Part shown: piece after piece, positions 1-9,400 of the stretch
How positions within the stretch are numbered: position 1 is the first letter of the stretch
Layout of the letters: the number at the start of each line of letters is the position of its first letter
Origin: M0027 sp021713415
Lineage (GTDB): Bacteria > Pseudomonadota > Gammaproteobacteria > Francisellales > Francisellaceae
Reading direction: 5' to 3'
NCBI GenBank assembly: GCA_021713415.1
Contig: JAKJJQ010000002.1
Location: forward strand, 1-64,000
DNA length: 64,000 bases
Notes under the pieces: generated by a model
Told to the model about the DNA's origin: nothing
Databases searched by the model: none
What the model saw: only the letters and a program-made list of their open reading frames with translations
Made by a program: the position numbers and the translations under genes

Positions 1-1
1 T

Positions 2-97
2 GGGACAGTTGGTGAAGGAGGTAACTGGAAAGTGGTGGAGCGGTATGTTAAGAATCAAGGGTTAAAACTGGATGAAGCGCAATTGCGACTCTTTTAA
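2..97 (+). pseudogene. C-terminal end of a probable IS200/IS605-type transposase (5' end outside the window)
   Basis: One frame stays open from base 2 and ends at TAA 95-97. The 31 visible residues start GTVGEGGNWKVVERY and end LRLF. A TVG...VV..Y(V/I)..QG tail finishing in LF resembles the end of small Y1 (IS200/IS605-like or REP-associated) transposases; this is recall of a family pattern, not a search. A GC-rich hairpin follows three bases after the stop, as is common at right ends of such elements. Too little is present to tell whether the gene is intact to the left. Confidence 0.35.
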
Positions 98-99
98 TA

Positions 100-119
100 C
101 CCCGCTGCTTGCCGCGGGG
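100..119. repeat. GC-rich hairpin after the transposase-like tail
   Basis: CCCCGC (100-105) and GCGGGG (114-119) form a perfect 6-bp stem with an 8-nt loop. It stands out in AT-rich surroundings. It may be the subterminal hairpin of an IS200/IS605-like right end or a transcription terminator; no clear T-run follows on the plus strand (ATATTTATT), so the IS-end reading is slightly preferred. Confidence 0.5.
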
Positions 120-171
120 ATATTTATTAGTTTATTTAAGTTGGCAGAGTCTTATCCGCAGACTTAAATGA

Positions 172-747
172 TTATAGGCTGCGATCTATTTCTGCTACGG
201 CCTGACTGTCTGAAAGCTGATACTGCATAAATAATAAAGTAGCAGCGCCAACTACACCTGCAGCGAGTAATGTACTTCTTCTTAATTGGGCATCAGGCTC
301 ATAAAAAACGGTTTTATAGCCACTATCCATACCCGTGTATAGTGGCAAAAATTGTGGATTTTCTTTTTTTGTAATTGCCAGTAACTGCTTAGTTTGATCA
401 GCAGATAGCTTTTTAATGTTAATATTTTGGATGCCATGTTCAGTAATGTATGTTTTTAACCATGGAAAATTAAATGACAGTTCGTTAACTTTTGAAGGGT
501 AAAATTTACCAACTAACGTATCAACTTTAACATCTCGTTTAAATTTAACTTGATATAGGCTACCATTTTCACATTGACTAGCATAATGTTCTGCATAAAA
601 AGGATTTTGAGTAATAAATATAGGTGCTACCAACTGATCACCTTCGATTTTCCCACCATGATAGTAAACTGTTGATTTCGATATTGGGCTATGTCCATTT
701 ACGATACTTGTGTGATATGCTGATAAAAGTCTTCTTAATGATTTCAT
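172..747 (-). CDS. Unknown protein with ADP-ribosyltransferase-like pattern and C-terminal hydrophobic segment
   Basis: The 191-residue product is not a family I can name. Residues 28-32 read YYHGG and are followed at 43-56 by a strand-helix pattern (IFITQNPFYAEHYA). A later segment, GYKTVFYEPDAQL (143-155), precedes a hydrophobic stretch at about 159-175. YHG, then (F/I)(F/I)T..P..A..YA, then a late strand carrying Glu, is the order seen in small ADP-ribosyltransferase-like domains such as DUF3990. That match is a weak pattern inference with no biochemical support. There is no N-terminal signal peptide, so the tail may anchor the protein. It lies next to a probable IS end and has a weak ribosome site (AAAGATGAT). 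It could be an effector- or toxin-like accessory gene, or something unrelated. Confidence 0.6.
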   Translation of the reverse strand: MKSLRRLLSAYHTSIVNGHSPISKSTVYYHGGKIEGDQLVAPIFITQNPFYAEHYASQCENGSLYQVKFKRDVKVDTLVGKFYPSKVNELSFNFPWLKTYITEHGIQNINIKKLSADQTKQLLAITKKENPQFLPLYTGMDSGYKTVFYEPDAQLRRSTLLAAGVVGAATLLFMQYQLSDSQAVAEIDRSL

Positions 748-1061
748 TGTACATCATCTTTTATATTTGATTATTTGTGGGTGATCATTATATGTGTGGT
801 TTGTTCGAAGTCTAGGTTTTATATGGATAATATGAAATACATTTGTGTGATTTTTTTAAAGAAAATCAGGTAAGTACATATAATATAGTTGTTAATTGAG
901 AATTTATTTTGCAATAATAATTAAGTTTCTATATGTATAATTCAAAATTATTTCGATGTAAAATAGCCTCACTATAACTCAAATAGCATTGATTTTACTT
1001 TATTTTATCGAAAAGCTTGTCTAGTTTTAATAGTATGGAATAAATATAAAGGGAATCATTA
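748..1061. other. AT-rich divergent spacer
   Basis: This 314-bp stretch separates the minus-strand unknown gene from the plus-strand permease operon. It is very AT-rich, has no convincing reading frame or RNA gene, and must hold promoters for both sides. A TATAAC box at 973-978 is the best -10 candidate for the permease operon, without a good -35. The bases AAAGGGA just before 1062 act as ribosome site for the TTG start. Confidence 0.4.
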
Positions 1062-2039
1062 TTGCTTTATTATATTATAAGGCGCCTATTATATGCGATA
1101 CCTATATTAATTGGCGTTAATATCATCACTTTTTGTTTATTTTTTATTGTTAATACACCTGATGATATGGCCAGAATTCATTTGGGAGAAAAGCATGTAT
1201 CTAGCGAATCAATTGAACGCTGGAAAGTTGTCCATGGTTATGATAAGCCATTATTTTTCAATGAAAAACAAAAAGGGTTTGGATTAATTACAGATACAAT
1301 TTTTTTTCAAAAATCACTGAAATTATTTATATTTGATTTTGGCCAAGGGGATGATGGGCGTGATATTAGTTATGATATTAGCCATCGTATTTGGCCATCT
1401 TTAGCATTAGCAATACCAGCATTTATCTTTGGTATTTTAACTAATATTACTTTCGCATTGATTTTAGCTTTTTTTCGACGTACCTATTTGGATGTCTGGG
1501 GTAGTTTTTTATGTGTTGCTTTAATGTCAATATCAGGATTATTTTATATTATCGCAGGTCAATATCTAATTGGTAAAGTCTTAAAATTAACGCCCATATC
1601 AGGCTATCAAGGCAGTATAGATGCTTGGAAATTTGTTATATTACCCGTTGTTATTGGCATTATCAGTGGTATTGGCTCTGGCACTCGTTGGTATCGTGTT
1701 ATCTTTTTAGAAGAAATGTCAAAAGACTATGTTAAAACTGCAAGGGCAAAGGGTTTAAGTGAGCGGAGAGTGATGTTTGTTCATATCCTAAAAAATGGTT
1801 TAATACCCATATTAACTGGTGTTGTTGTGATTATTCCTTCATTATTTATGGGATCATTAGTTATGGAGAGTTTTTTTGGTATTCCAGGTCTTGGAAGTTA
1901 TACGCTTGATGCGATTACCCAACAAGATTTCTCTGCATTAAGAGCGATGGTATTTTTAGGTAGTGTTTTATATATTTTAGGACTTATTTTAACCGATATT
2001 ACCTACGCTTTGGTTGATCCTAGAATTAGGTTAGGGTAA
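1062..2039 (+). CDS. Peptide-type ABC transporter permease, OppB/DppB family
   Basis: Inner-membrane permease subunit of an oligopeptide/dipeptide-type ABC importer, 325 residues, normal for OppB. The N terminus (MLYYIIRRLLYAIPILIGVN) is the classic OppB/DppB opening with the first membrane helix. The EAA loop that contacts the ATPase is seen as YVKTARAKGLSERRV about 75-80 residues before the end, and the end reads DPRIRLG, typical of the family. The start is TTG at 1062 with AAAGGGA eight bases upstream; no ATG fits as well. The OppC-like gene begins 4 bp after the stop. No binding protein or ATPase gene lies on either side, so they are elsewhere or lost. The substrate is not predictable. 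Confidence 0.9.
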   Translation: MLYYIIRRLLYAIPILIGVNIITFCLFFIVNTPDDMARIHLGEKHVSSESIERWKVVHGYDKPLFFNEKQKGFGLITDTIFFQKSLKLFIFDFGQGDDGRDISYDISHRIWPSLALAIPAFIFGILTNITFALILAFFRRTYLDVWGSFLCVALMSISGLFYIIAGQYLIGKVLKLTPISGYQGSIDAWKFVILPVVIGIISGIGSGTRWYRVIFLEEMSKDYVKTARAKGLSERRVMFVHILKNGLIPILTGVVVIIPSLFMGSLVMESFFGIPGLGSYTLDAITQQDFSALRAMVFLGSVLYILGLILTDITYALVDPRIRLG

Positions 2040-2043
2040 GTCA

Positions 2044-3438
2044 ATGGTAAAATTTATTTTTCTATATACTGATTTATTATTGTGGTTATTAGTTATTGTG
2101 TTTCTTGGTTTAATTTTCATTTTTAGAAAAACACCTTATTTAGCTCAAATATTTTATCATGTTAAAACATCAAAATTAGGTGTTATTTGTGGATTGGTAT
2201 TAGCGTTATATTTGATCATTGCTTTGAGTGATTCGATTCATTTTAAACGTATCATTATTACTGATAGTGCTCAAATGAGTACAAAACCGTATAGTGAGAC
2301 AATATTAGATTTATACTTATCGCCCTGGCATGACCTAAGTGAAACAACTTATTCAATGCCATTTAGTAAAGCATCATTTGTAAAATCATCAGAAATTGAT
2401 AAAAAAGCCAAACTGCATAGAGCATATGCACCACTACAGCATTTAAAATCATTACCTTATACAAGTTTGTCGATATTAAATAATATAATTTTACTTTCAG
2501 TATATGGTTTTTTGAAAGCATTAGTATTAATTGGTGCTTTATTTATACTATGGGCGCTTTATTATCGCTTTTACCTAAAAACAAGTTATCAAGATGTATT
2601 AATACGTTTAATTAAGCGACAGTTTGACAGTGCATGGTTAAGCTTTTGGCTAACATTATTAGTTTTGTTATCTTTGCTCTTTATTGTCTACCATCTACTA
2701 CCGTATTTTCACATTTTAGGCACTGATAAAGTTGGTAATGATGTATTATATCAAGCTGTTAAAAGTATTCGTACGGCCGTAATCATTGGTACCCTAACAA
2801 CACTAATCTTATTGCCATTAGCCGTTATTTTTGGCGTATTAAGTGGTTATTTTGGTGGGGTTGTCGATGATATTATTCAATATATTTATACCACATTAAA
2901 TTCAATTCCAGGTATTTTATTAATCGCATCGTTTTCTTTGTTATTAACCGTTATTATGAGTAAATATAGTGAGCATTTTGCATCAAGTTTACAAAGAAGT
3001 GATTTACGTCTTTTAGGTTTATGTATTATTTTAGGCATTACTAGTTGGAGTAGCTTATGCCGTTTATTAAGAGCAGAGACCTTAAAAGTAAAGCAGTTAG
3101 ATTATATTATGGCAGCTAAATCACTTGGTTCATCTAATTTTACTATTTTAAGAAAACACATTTTACCGAATATTGTTTATCTTATTTTAATATCTATAGT
3201 GCTTGATTTTAGTGGCTTGGTTTTAGCAGAAAGTATTTTATCGTATGTTGGTATTGGTGTTGATCCAACAATGGCATCGTGGGGAAATATGATTAATAGT
3301 GCGCGATTAGAGCTTGCACGTGAACCAATTATCTGGTGGCCATTATTAGCGGCATTTGTTTTTATGTTTATACTTGTTTTAGCAGCTAATTTGTTTGCCG
3401 ATGTGATACGAGATGCATTAGATCCAAAGTTGAATTAA
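2044..3438 (+). CDS. Peptide-type ABC transporter permease, OppC/DppC family, long form
   Basis: Second permease subunit of the same importer. The C-terminal half carries the OppC pattern: LGTDKVGNDVLYQ (the usual GTD..GRDV motif), then YIMAAKSLGSS as the EAA loop and VLAESILSYVGIGVDP before the last helices. At 464 residues it is about 150 longer than standard OppC. The extra N-terminal half has further hydrophobic segments near residues 8-27, 43-62 and 143-175 plus a soluble loop. I recall a long OppC subfamily in gammaproteobacteria with this layout, so it is probably not a fusion artefact. Its stop shares the palindromic TTAA with the stop of the convergent MFS gene, so nothing separates the two transcription units. 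Confidence 0.88.
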   Translation: MVKFIFLYTDLLLWLLVIVFLGLIFIFRKTPYLAQIFYHVKTSKLGVICGLVLALYLIIALSDSIHFKRIIITDSAQMSTKPYSETILDLYLSPWHDLSETTYSMPFSKASFVKSSEIDKKAKLHRAYAPLQHLKSLPYTSLSILNNIILLSVYGFLKALVLIGALFILWALYYRFYLKTSYQDVLIRLIKRQFDSAWLSFWLTLLVLLSLLFIVYHLLPYFHILGTDKVGNDVLYQAVKSIRTAVIIGTLTTLILLPLAVIFGVLSGYFGGVVDDIIQYIYTTLNSIPGILLIASFSLLLTVIMSKYSEHFASSLQRSDLRLLGLCIILGITSWSSLCRLLRAETLKVKQLDYIMAAKSLGSSNFTILRKHILPNIVYLILISIVLDFSGLVLAESILSYVGIGVDPTMASWGNMINSARLELAREPIIWWPLLAAFVFMFILVLAANLFADVIRDALDPKLN

Positions 3439-4709
3439 TAACTAAGCTTTGTAATCTCTTTTGTTGATTTACAAAAAGTTTCTTTAATAAAAAATAATGA
3501 AATGATAAATGCAATACCCATTAAAATAGGCATGATAATAAAGGCTTGTTGGTAATCATGAATGTTTATGCTTTTTGGGTTATCTGATACAGAGGCTAAT
3601 AACCAACCAATAACGGGGGCATTAATTGAAGTGACAAGCATTATCATTGCATTATTTAAGCCAAGGCCTGCAGCAAGGTAGTTGTGGTTGCATTGTTCAG
3701 CCATAATCGCAAAGCCAATACTTTGACCACTTGCACCGATTCCAAGTAAGAAAAATGCAATGTATAGGATAGTTAAGTTAATGGGAAAATAAATAATAAT
3801 ACAGATTGAAATAATGCAACAAAGAGCAGAGAGGACCATCATTTGTTTGCGCTTAGAGGTTAAATCTGAGATAAAGCCTAATAGTGGACAACCAATGGCA
3901 TAACCAAGCCATGAGATTGTTAATAAATAAGATGCGCTATTAGAGCTATAGCCGTGCAGCATCAAAAATGCTTTACCACTATTTTCTGATAAATATTCGA
4001 TAGAGAAATACACGCATGCTGAAAAGATTGCGATAAACCAAACTTGAGGTTGTCTAAATAAGCCATAGATATCTCTTGTTAATGGCCGTGGCCGTTTTAG
4101 TATTTGAAAACTACCCACTTGGTTTTGATTGTTTTTTACGATTATTATAACCAAAATAGCAATAAAGATGCCAATAATGCCAAGAATATAGAAAATATAG
4201 CGCCAGCTTATATGAGACTCATTAGCAATGGCATTCATAGGACCAGCAGATAGCATAGGTCCCATCGTTCCGATAAATTGTGAAATACCAATAAACAATG
4301 CAATATTTTTTCTTGGCATCCAGTCATAGACGGCAACAAGTAAACAAATAAAGCCAAAAGCTGAGCCAAATCCCATTAAAACCCTAAAAATAACGGCTGT
4401 ATTAAATGTATGGGTCATGCCAAAGCCAATCACAGCAATAGAGCAAATAACCGTTGCAATAAATAAAGTTCGTTTTAGACCAAAACGATCAGTAATTAAA
4501 CCAACCGGGATTTGCATAAGACCATAAATAAGTTGATATGCTGTAGAGCTTAAGATAGCAAAGGTTATGAAATTCAGTTCAAGATCATGCATAATTGGGT
4601 GTTCAAAAGTACCAAGTAATGTACGCAAAAGAAATTCATACATAAAAAATAAGGCACAAATAAGCCAAATGATTGTTCCAATAACACTAATTTTTTGGTT
4701 ATTAATCAT
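3435..4709 (-). CDS. MFS transporter, Pht-like
   Basis: A 424-residue, 12-helix major facilitator carrier of the inner membrane. The first helix region reads MYEFLLRTLLG and the loop between helices 2 and 3 is LITDRFGLKRT, the family A motif. The YEF(F/L)LR opening and the MQIPVGL(I/L) segment resemble the Pht (phagosomal transporter) group of Legionella and Francisella, which carry amino acids or nucleosides; this assignment is by memory. The gene starts 3 bp after the stop of the deacylase-like gene, which suggests translational coupling and a shared substrate. Its own ribosome site is poor (ACGAGTAACTT before ATG). The substrate is unknown. Confidence 0.85.
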   Translation of the reverse strand: MINNQKISVIGTIIWLICALFFMYEFLLRTLLGTFEHPIMHDLELNFITFAILSSTAYQLIYGLMQIPVGLITDRFGLKRTLFIATVICSIAVIGFGMTHTFNTAVIFRVLMGFGSAFGFICLLVAVYDWMPRKNIALFIGISQFIGTMGPMLSAGPMNAIANESHISWRYIFYILGIIGIFIAILVIIIVKNNQNQVGSFQILKRPRPLTRDIYGLFRQPQVWFIAIFSACVYFSIEYLSENSGKAFLMLHGYSSNSASYLLTISWLGYAIGCPLLGFISDLTSKRKQMMVLSALCCIISICIIIYFPINLTILYIAFFLLGIGASGQSIGFAIMAEQCNHNYLAAGLGLNNAMIMLVTSINAPVIGWLLASVSDNPKSINIHDYQQAFIIMPILMGIAFIISLFFIKETFCKSTKEITKLSY

Positions 4710-4712
4710 AAG

Positions 4713-5729
4713 TTACTCGTTTATATCTGGCTGTGATTCTTCCCACTCTTCGATTAATGCTTCAGCTTTAACATTATCAATAAATGAGTCAATTTTAAAA
4801 ATAGAAGCGCCTTCTTGAATTAAAGGTGATCGATTAATGCCAACGATAACACCATCAATATGCGATTTAACAACGGTTGTATTTTCATTACTAAATGGAT
4901 CAGAAAGCCGTGCAATCTTTTCTCCTTTTTTAATATACTCGCCAAGGCTTACTTCAGTATGTAAAATGCCTGATGAAGGTGAGGTTAGCCAATCTTCATC
5001 TTTAGAGAATAAAGGAGAGACTTGATCATCAGCTTCTTCGTTAATCATCTTGATTTTGCGCATAACATTAAGCACACCCTCTAAGCCTGTTGTGATCGCT
5101 TCTTGATCAAAGCGCATTGCTTCACCTGCCTCATAAACTAACAATGGAATATTAAGGTTTTCCGTTGTTTGTCTTAGTGAACTTTTGGAGGTTTCAACTT
5201 CAGTTATTACAGGTGCTTGAAAGGCTTTGGCTAAGTTTTTAGTTTTTGCATTATCAAAGTTACAATAGACTTGGGGTAAGATTTCATGGTTAAGTGATCC
5301 GGTTTGTAACTCAATGCAGTAGTCTGCTTTTTTAAGAATTTCTTCTGTGAAAATATAGGCGATTCGTTCACTGAAGTTGCCTGCTTCATTACCTGGAAAG
5401 CTATTATTAATTGAAACGCCTGAGGGCGTGGTTTTAGGATAATGTGTAAGGCCATAAACATTTAATGCTGGAATGATAATCATTGTGCCACTAAGCCCGT
5501 TCGGTTCAATGATATCATAAAGTTGATTAGTAATTTCAAGCCCATTAAACTCATTACCATCAATCATTGCAAATGTTAATAAGCATGGCCCTTCATGTTT
5601 ACCATTAATTACTTTAATTGGCATATACATAGGAGAACAAGAGTATTGCTCAGGTAATGGTAAGGCTAAGGTGGCTTTTTCACCTGGATGAATATTTGCA
5701 TTACATATTTTTAGCGTATGATTTTTCAT
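4713..5729 (-). CDS. Succinylglutamate desuccinylase/aspartoacylase-family protein with altered zinc-site residues
   Basis: Belongs to the AstE/AspA zinc-hydrolase family (COG3608-like): an alpha/beta carboxypeptidase-type domain, then a C-terminal beta-sandwich (SGILHTEVSLGEYIKKGEKI) typical of the family. I prefer ATG at 5729 (338 aa), with AAGG six bases upstream, over a TTG five codons earlier. The family's HG(D/N)E zinc motif reads DGNE (residues 57-60), the usual DLHTG reads ELQTG with Gln142 in place of the zinc His, and the usual NR.FPG reads NNSFPG. Both zinc histidines and the substrate Arg are therefore replaced. It may be a binding protein, or an enzyme using another metal arrangement. 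It is the first gene of a tight pair with the MFS carrier. Confidence 0.8.
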   Translation of the reverse strand: MKNHTLKICNANIHPGEKATLALPLPEQYSCSPMYMPIKVINGKHEGPCLLTFAMIDGNEFNGLEITNQLYDIIEPNGLSGTMIIIPALNVYGLTHYPKTTPSGVSINNSFPGNEAGNFSERIAYIFTEEILKKADYCIELQTGSLNHEILPQVYCNFDNAKTKNLAKAFQAPVITEVETSKSSLRQTTENLNIPLLVYEAGEAMRFDQEAITTGLEGVLNVMRKIKMINEEADDQVSPLFSKDEDWLTSPSSGILHTEVSLGEYIKKGEKIARLSDPFSNENTTVVKSHIDGVIVGINRSPLIQEGASIFKIDSFIDNVKAEALIEEWEESQPDINE

Positions 5730-5843
5730 TAGAAGCCTTAACAAAGATTTTGAACTAATGGTGCATATGCTAACATTAAAGGGTATATCGGTTCAACCGT
5801 TGGCCATACTGCATACAATAATGCAATATCATAGAAATATAGC

Positions 5844-6368
5844 TTATTGATCGATATGTTTTAAATCTAGCCGTTCTATAATGGCGCCATTTCTTTTAGC
5901 TTGTGACAGCCAATAGTCAGCTAAAATAAAGTTTTCTTCCGTACCAATACCTTTCATATAAAAATAGCTTAAATAATACTGTGCTTGTGCTTGGCCAGAT
6001 TGGGCTGCAATCAGCATTGATAGAAAAGCATTTTTTTTATTTACAGGTACGCCAATACCTTGTAGATACATCAAACCAAGTTTAAATTGAGCTTCAGCAT
6101 AACCTTTACTTGCAGAGTATTTAATCCAGTTAACTGCGGCAATTAGATCTGGTGTTGTATTATTTTCACCTGTAGTGTAGTCAACACCTTTTTGATAAGC
6201 TGCTTCAGCAGAAATTGTACTATTTTTGGGAATATTAGACTGATAGAGTTTTTGATTAGCTGCAACTTGGTCAAGCGATGTTGGTATTGGGTTGGTAGTG
6301 TTTGATGCACAGGCACTTAGCATAATAAAGCTAAAATAGAGTATTACTTTAATAAGTGCCTTAAGCAT
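5844..6368 (-). CDS. Sel1-repeat lipoprotein
   Basis: A 174-residue envelope protein. From ATG 6368 (AAAGG five bases upstream; an in-frame GTG eight codons earlier has no ribosome site) it has a hydrophobic signal ending LSAC, a lipobox with Cys20. Two to three Sel1-type helical repeats follow, recognisable as AEAQFKLGLMYLQGIGVP and AQAQYYLSYFYMKGIGTE. Sel1 repeats mediate protein contacts; Legionella and related bacteria use such proteins at the surface or in envelope assembly, but no partner is visible here. It lies between the deacylase-like gene and mfd on the same strand, with spacers too long to prove an operon. Confidence 0.85.
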   Translation of the reverse strand: MLKALIKVILYFSFIMLSACASNTTNPIPTSLDQVAANQKLYQSNIPKNSTISAEAAYQKGVDYTTGENNTTPDLIAAVNWIKYSASKGYAEAQFKLGLMYLQGIGVPVNKKNAFLSMLIAAQSGQAQAQYYLSYFYMKGIGTEENFILADYWLSQAKRNGAIIERLDLKHIDQ

Positions 6369-6456
6369 ATAGTTACCTTTATTTTTTAGCACAAGCTAAG
6401 TTTGGCTATAGCTTACTGAAATTTACATATTCGTTCAATCAGAGGTTTCATTATTT

Positions 6457-9400
6457 TTAAGCGGAGACTGAATTAAAGGTGCTAAATTGCTTTAATAACT
6501 GTTTAACAAAATCTATTCTTTCTTGGGCAGTCAATAGCTTTTCTTTAATTAAAAGTCTACCATTTTGGGAGAGTTGAAAATTTTGGTGATTTTTTTGGAC
6601 ATATTTAATTAGATTAATTGGATCAAATATTAAAGGTTCAATAAACTCTACTCTACCACCTGAACTATTAAGCTCAATTTTTGCAATACCAAACTGGTTG
6701 GCATCGATCTTAAAATGGCAGATCTCAAATAGATGACTAGTTGCTTCAGGTAAAATACCAAAGCGATCAATCATTTCAATTTTAATGTCGTTCAGTAGCT
6801 GATGTGTCTCTGATGATGCAATACGTTTGTATAATGATAATCGTTGATGAACATCAGGCATATAATCATCAGGAATTAAAGCCGCTATTCGTAGTTCTAC
6901 TTCAGTATGATTTTTAATTAAATCAAAGTCTATTGAATCAACTGTTTTGCCAGCTTTTAAAGCTTTTACAGTGCGGTTGAGTAACTCAAGATATAAATTG
7001 AAGCCGATACCTTCAATATTGCCACTTTGCTCCTTACCTAATAGTTCGCCAGCACCTCTAATTTCAAGGTCATGTGATGCAAGAATAAAGCCTGCGCCTA
7101 AGGATTCATGGTCATTTAGTGCTTCTAGGCGTTTTTGTGCATCTTTGGTTAATGACTTCCATGGTGGTGTTAATAAATAAGCATAGGCTTGGTGATGTGA
7201 GCGACCAACACGACCTCTTAATTGGTGTAGTTGTGCAAGTCCAAAGTTATCAGCCCGATCAATAATAATCGTATTAGCATTTGGAATATCAATTCCAGTT
7301 TCAATAATGGTTGTACAAACAAGAATATGTGAACGTTTATGCTGGAAATCAAACATAATACGTTCAAGTTCTTTCTCACGCATTTGACCGTGTGCTGTAA
7401 CAATTTTTAAATCAGGAAATAAACTTTGTAATTTCTCAGCTCTTTGAAAAATTGTCTCGACTTTATTATGTAGGTAATAAACTTGACCACCTCTTAATGT
7501 TTCACGAGTAATGGCTTCACGAATCACTGAGCTATGATCTTGGCGTATAAATGTATTAACAGATAGGCGTTTTAATGGCGGTGTAGATATAATCGATAAA
7601 TCACGGATGCTGGATAGGGCCATATTCAATGTTCGTGGAATGGGTGTTGCTGTCATTGTTAAAATATCAATGTTTGTTTTTAATGCTTTGATTTTTTCTT
7701 TGTGGCTTACACCAAAGCGATGTTCTTCATCAACAATTAACAGCCCAAGGTTTGCAAATTTAATCGTTGGTGATAATAATTTATGTGTGCCAATGATAAT
7801 ATCAATTTGACCTAAATGAAGTTGTTTTAAAATATTATTTTGCTCTTTGGTACTTTTAAAGCGTGATAAAACTTCAATGCGAATTGCGCTATCGGCAAAA
7901 CGGTCACTGAAGTTATTATAATGCTGCTGGGCTAAGAGCGTTGTTGGTACTAATATAGCAACTTGTTTATTATTATTTACAGCAATAAAACTTGCACGCA
8001 TTGCAACTTCTGTTTTACCAAAACCAACATCACCACAAACTAGGCGATCCATTGGTTGTGACTGTTGCATATCAGCTAATACCGCATCAATTGCTTTTTG
8101 TTGATCAGGGGTTGTTTCAAATGGAAATTTTTGTGCAAATGATAAATAATCTTTTTCATCAAATTGGTTGCTAAAACCTGATTTTAGCTCTCTTTGTGCA
8201 TAAATATCGAGTAGCTCTGCTGCAACATCTTGGATTTTCTTTGCAGCTTTTTCTTTAGTTTTATCCCACTTATCAGTACCTAATTGATTTAAAGGTGCAT
8301 TTTCAAGTTCGGTACCACTATAACGGCTAATTAAATTCAATGATTGGATCGGTACGTACAGCTTTTCACCTTTAGCATAGCTTAAGGTTAAATATTCTTG
8401 AGGTTTAGCGCCTAAGTCAAGTATGGTTAAGCCTTCATAGCGACCAACACCATAGTCAATATGAACAACTGCACAGCCTTCTGTTAAATCAGATAAGTCT
8501 TTTAATTGAGTATGTTCATGATCTTTATATTTTTTATCTTTACTACTTTTAATATAATTAGGCGCATGATTACTAAATAGCTCACTTTCTGTAATTAACG
8601 ATAAAGTGTCAGAGTGAAAACCACGACTAAATGGTGCATGAATCAAAGTTAAATTAGAACTAGCATTCATTGCATGATTAAATGTATCACAAAACTCAAC
8701 TTTTAAGTTTGATGAATTTAATTGCTCTTCTAAGATTTTTGCGCGTCCTAATGAGTCAGCACTAAAAATAATTTTTTGATTGTCATTGGATTGAATAAAT
8801 TCAAGGAGACGTTTATAAGGTTGTTTGAATTGATAGTGTACAGTTAAATCAATTAATGGTTTAAATGCAAGTAATTGACCTTTTTCTTTTGTATCATCCT
8901 GATAGATATGTAATTGAGGAAAAGATTTAATTTTCCTAAAAAATTCAATGGGTGTAGAAAATACACAAGTAGGCGCTAAAATTGGCTTTGTTGTATCGTA
9001 TCTAAGTTGTTCATATTGATGATTGATATCTTGCCAGTAGTGTTCAGCTGCATCAAAAGTTTGGTTTAAGTGTACGATGATCGTATTATCATTTATAAAA
9101 TCACAGATTGTATTAACGTTTTCAAAAAATAAGGGTAAATAATATTCAATGCCACCAACATAGCGATTGTTTAAAATATCTTGGTAGGTTTCATCATTAA
9201 TACCACGATCTTTAAACGTATTTTGCCAGTTACTAGCAAAAAGGTTAATACTATTGTGTTCTAATTTTATTTCTCTTGTTGGTAGGATATTAATTGATTC
9301 GATGGCTTTTTCAGAGCGTTGAGTATCAATATTAAAGATGCGGATACTGTCAACTTCATCATCAAATAAATCGATACGAAATGGACAATCAGAGCCCATT

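Noticed and set aside
4567..5025. Plus-strand open frames opposite the MFS and deacylase-like genes
   Set aside because: They are antisense to clear coding sequence, lack ribosome sites and have no recognisable protein features.
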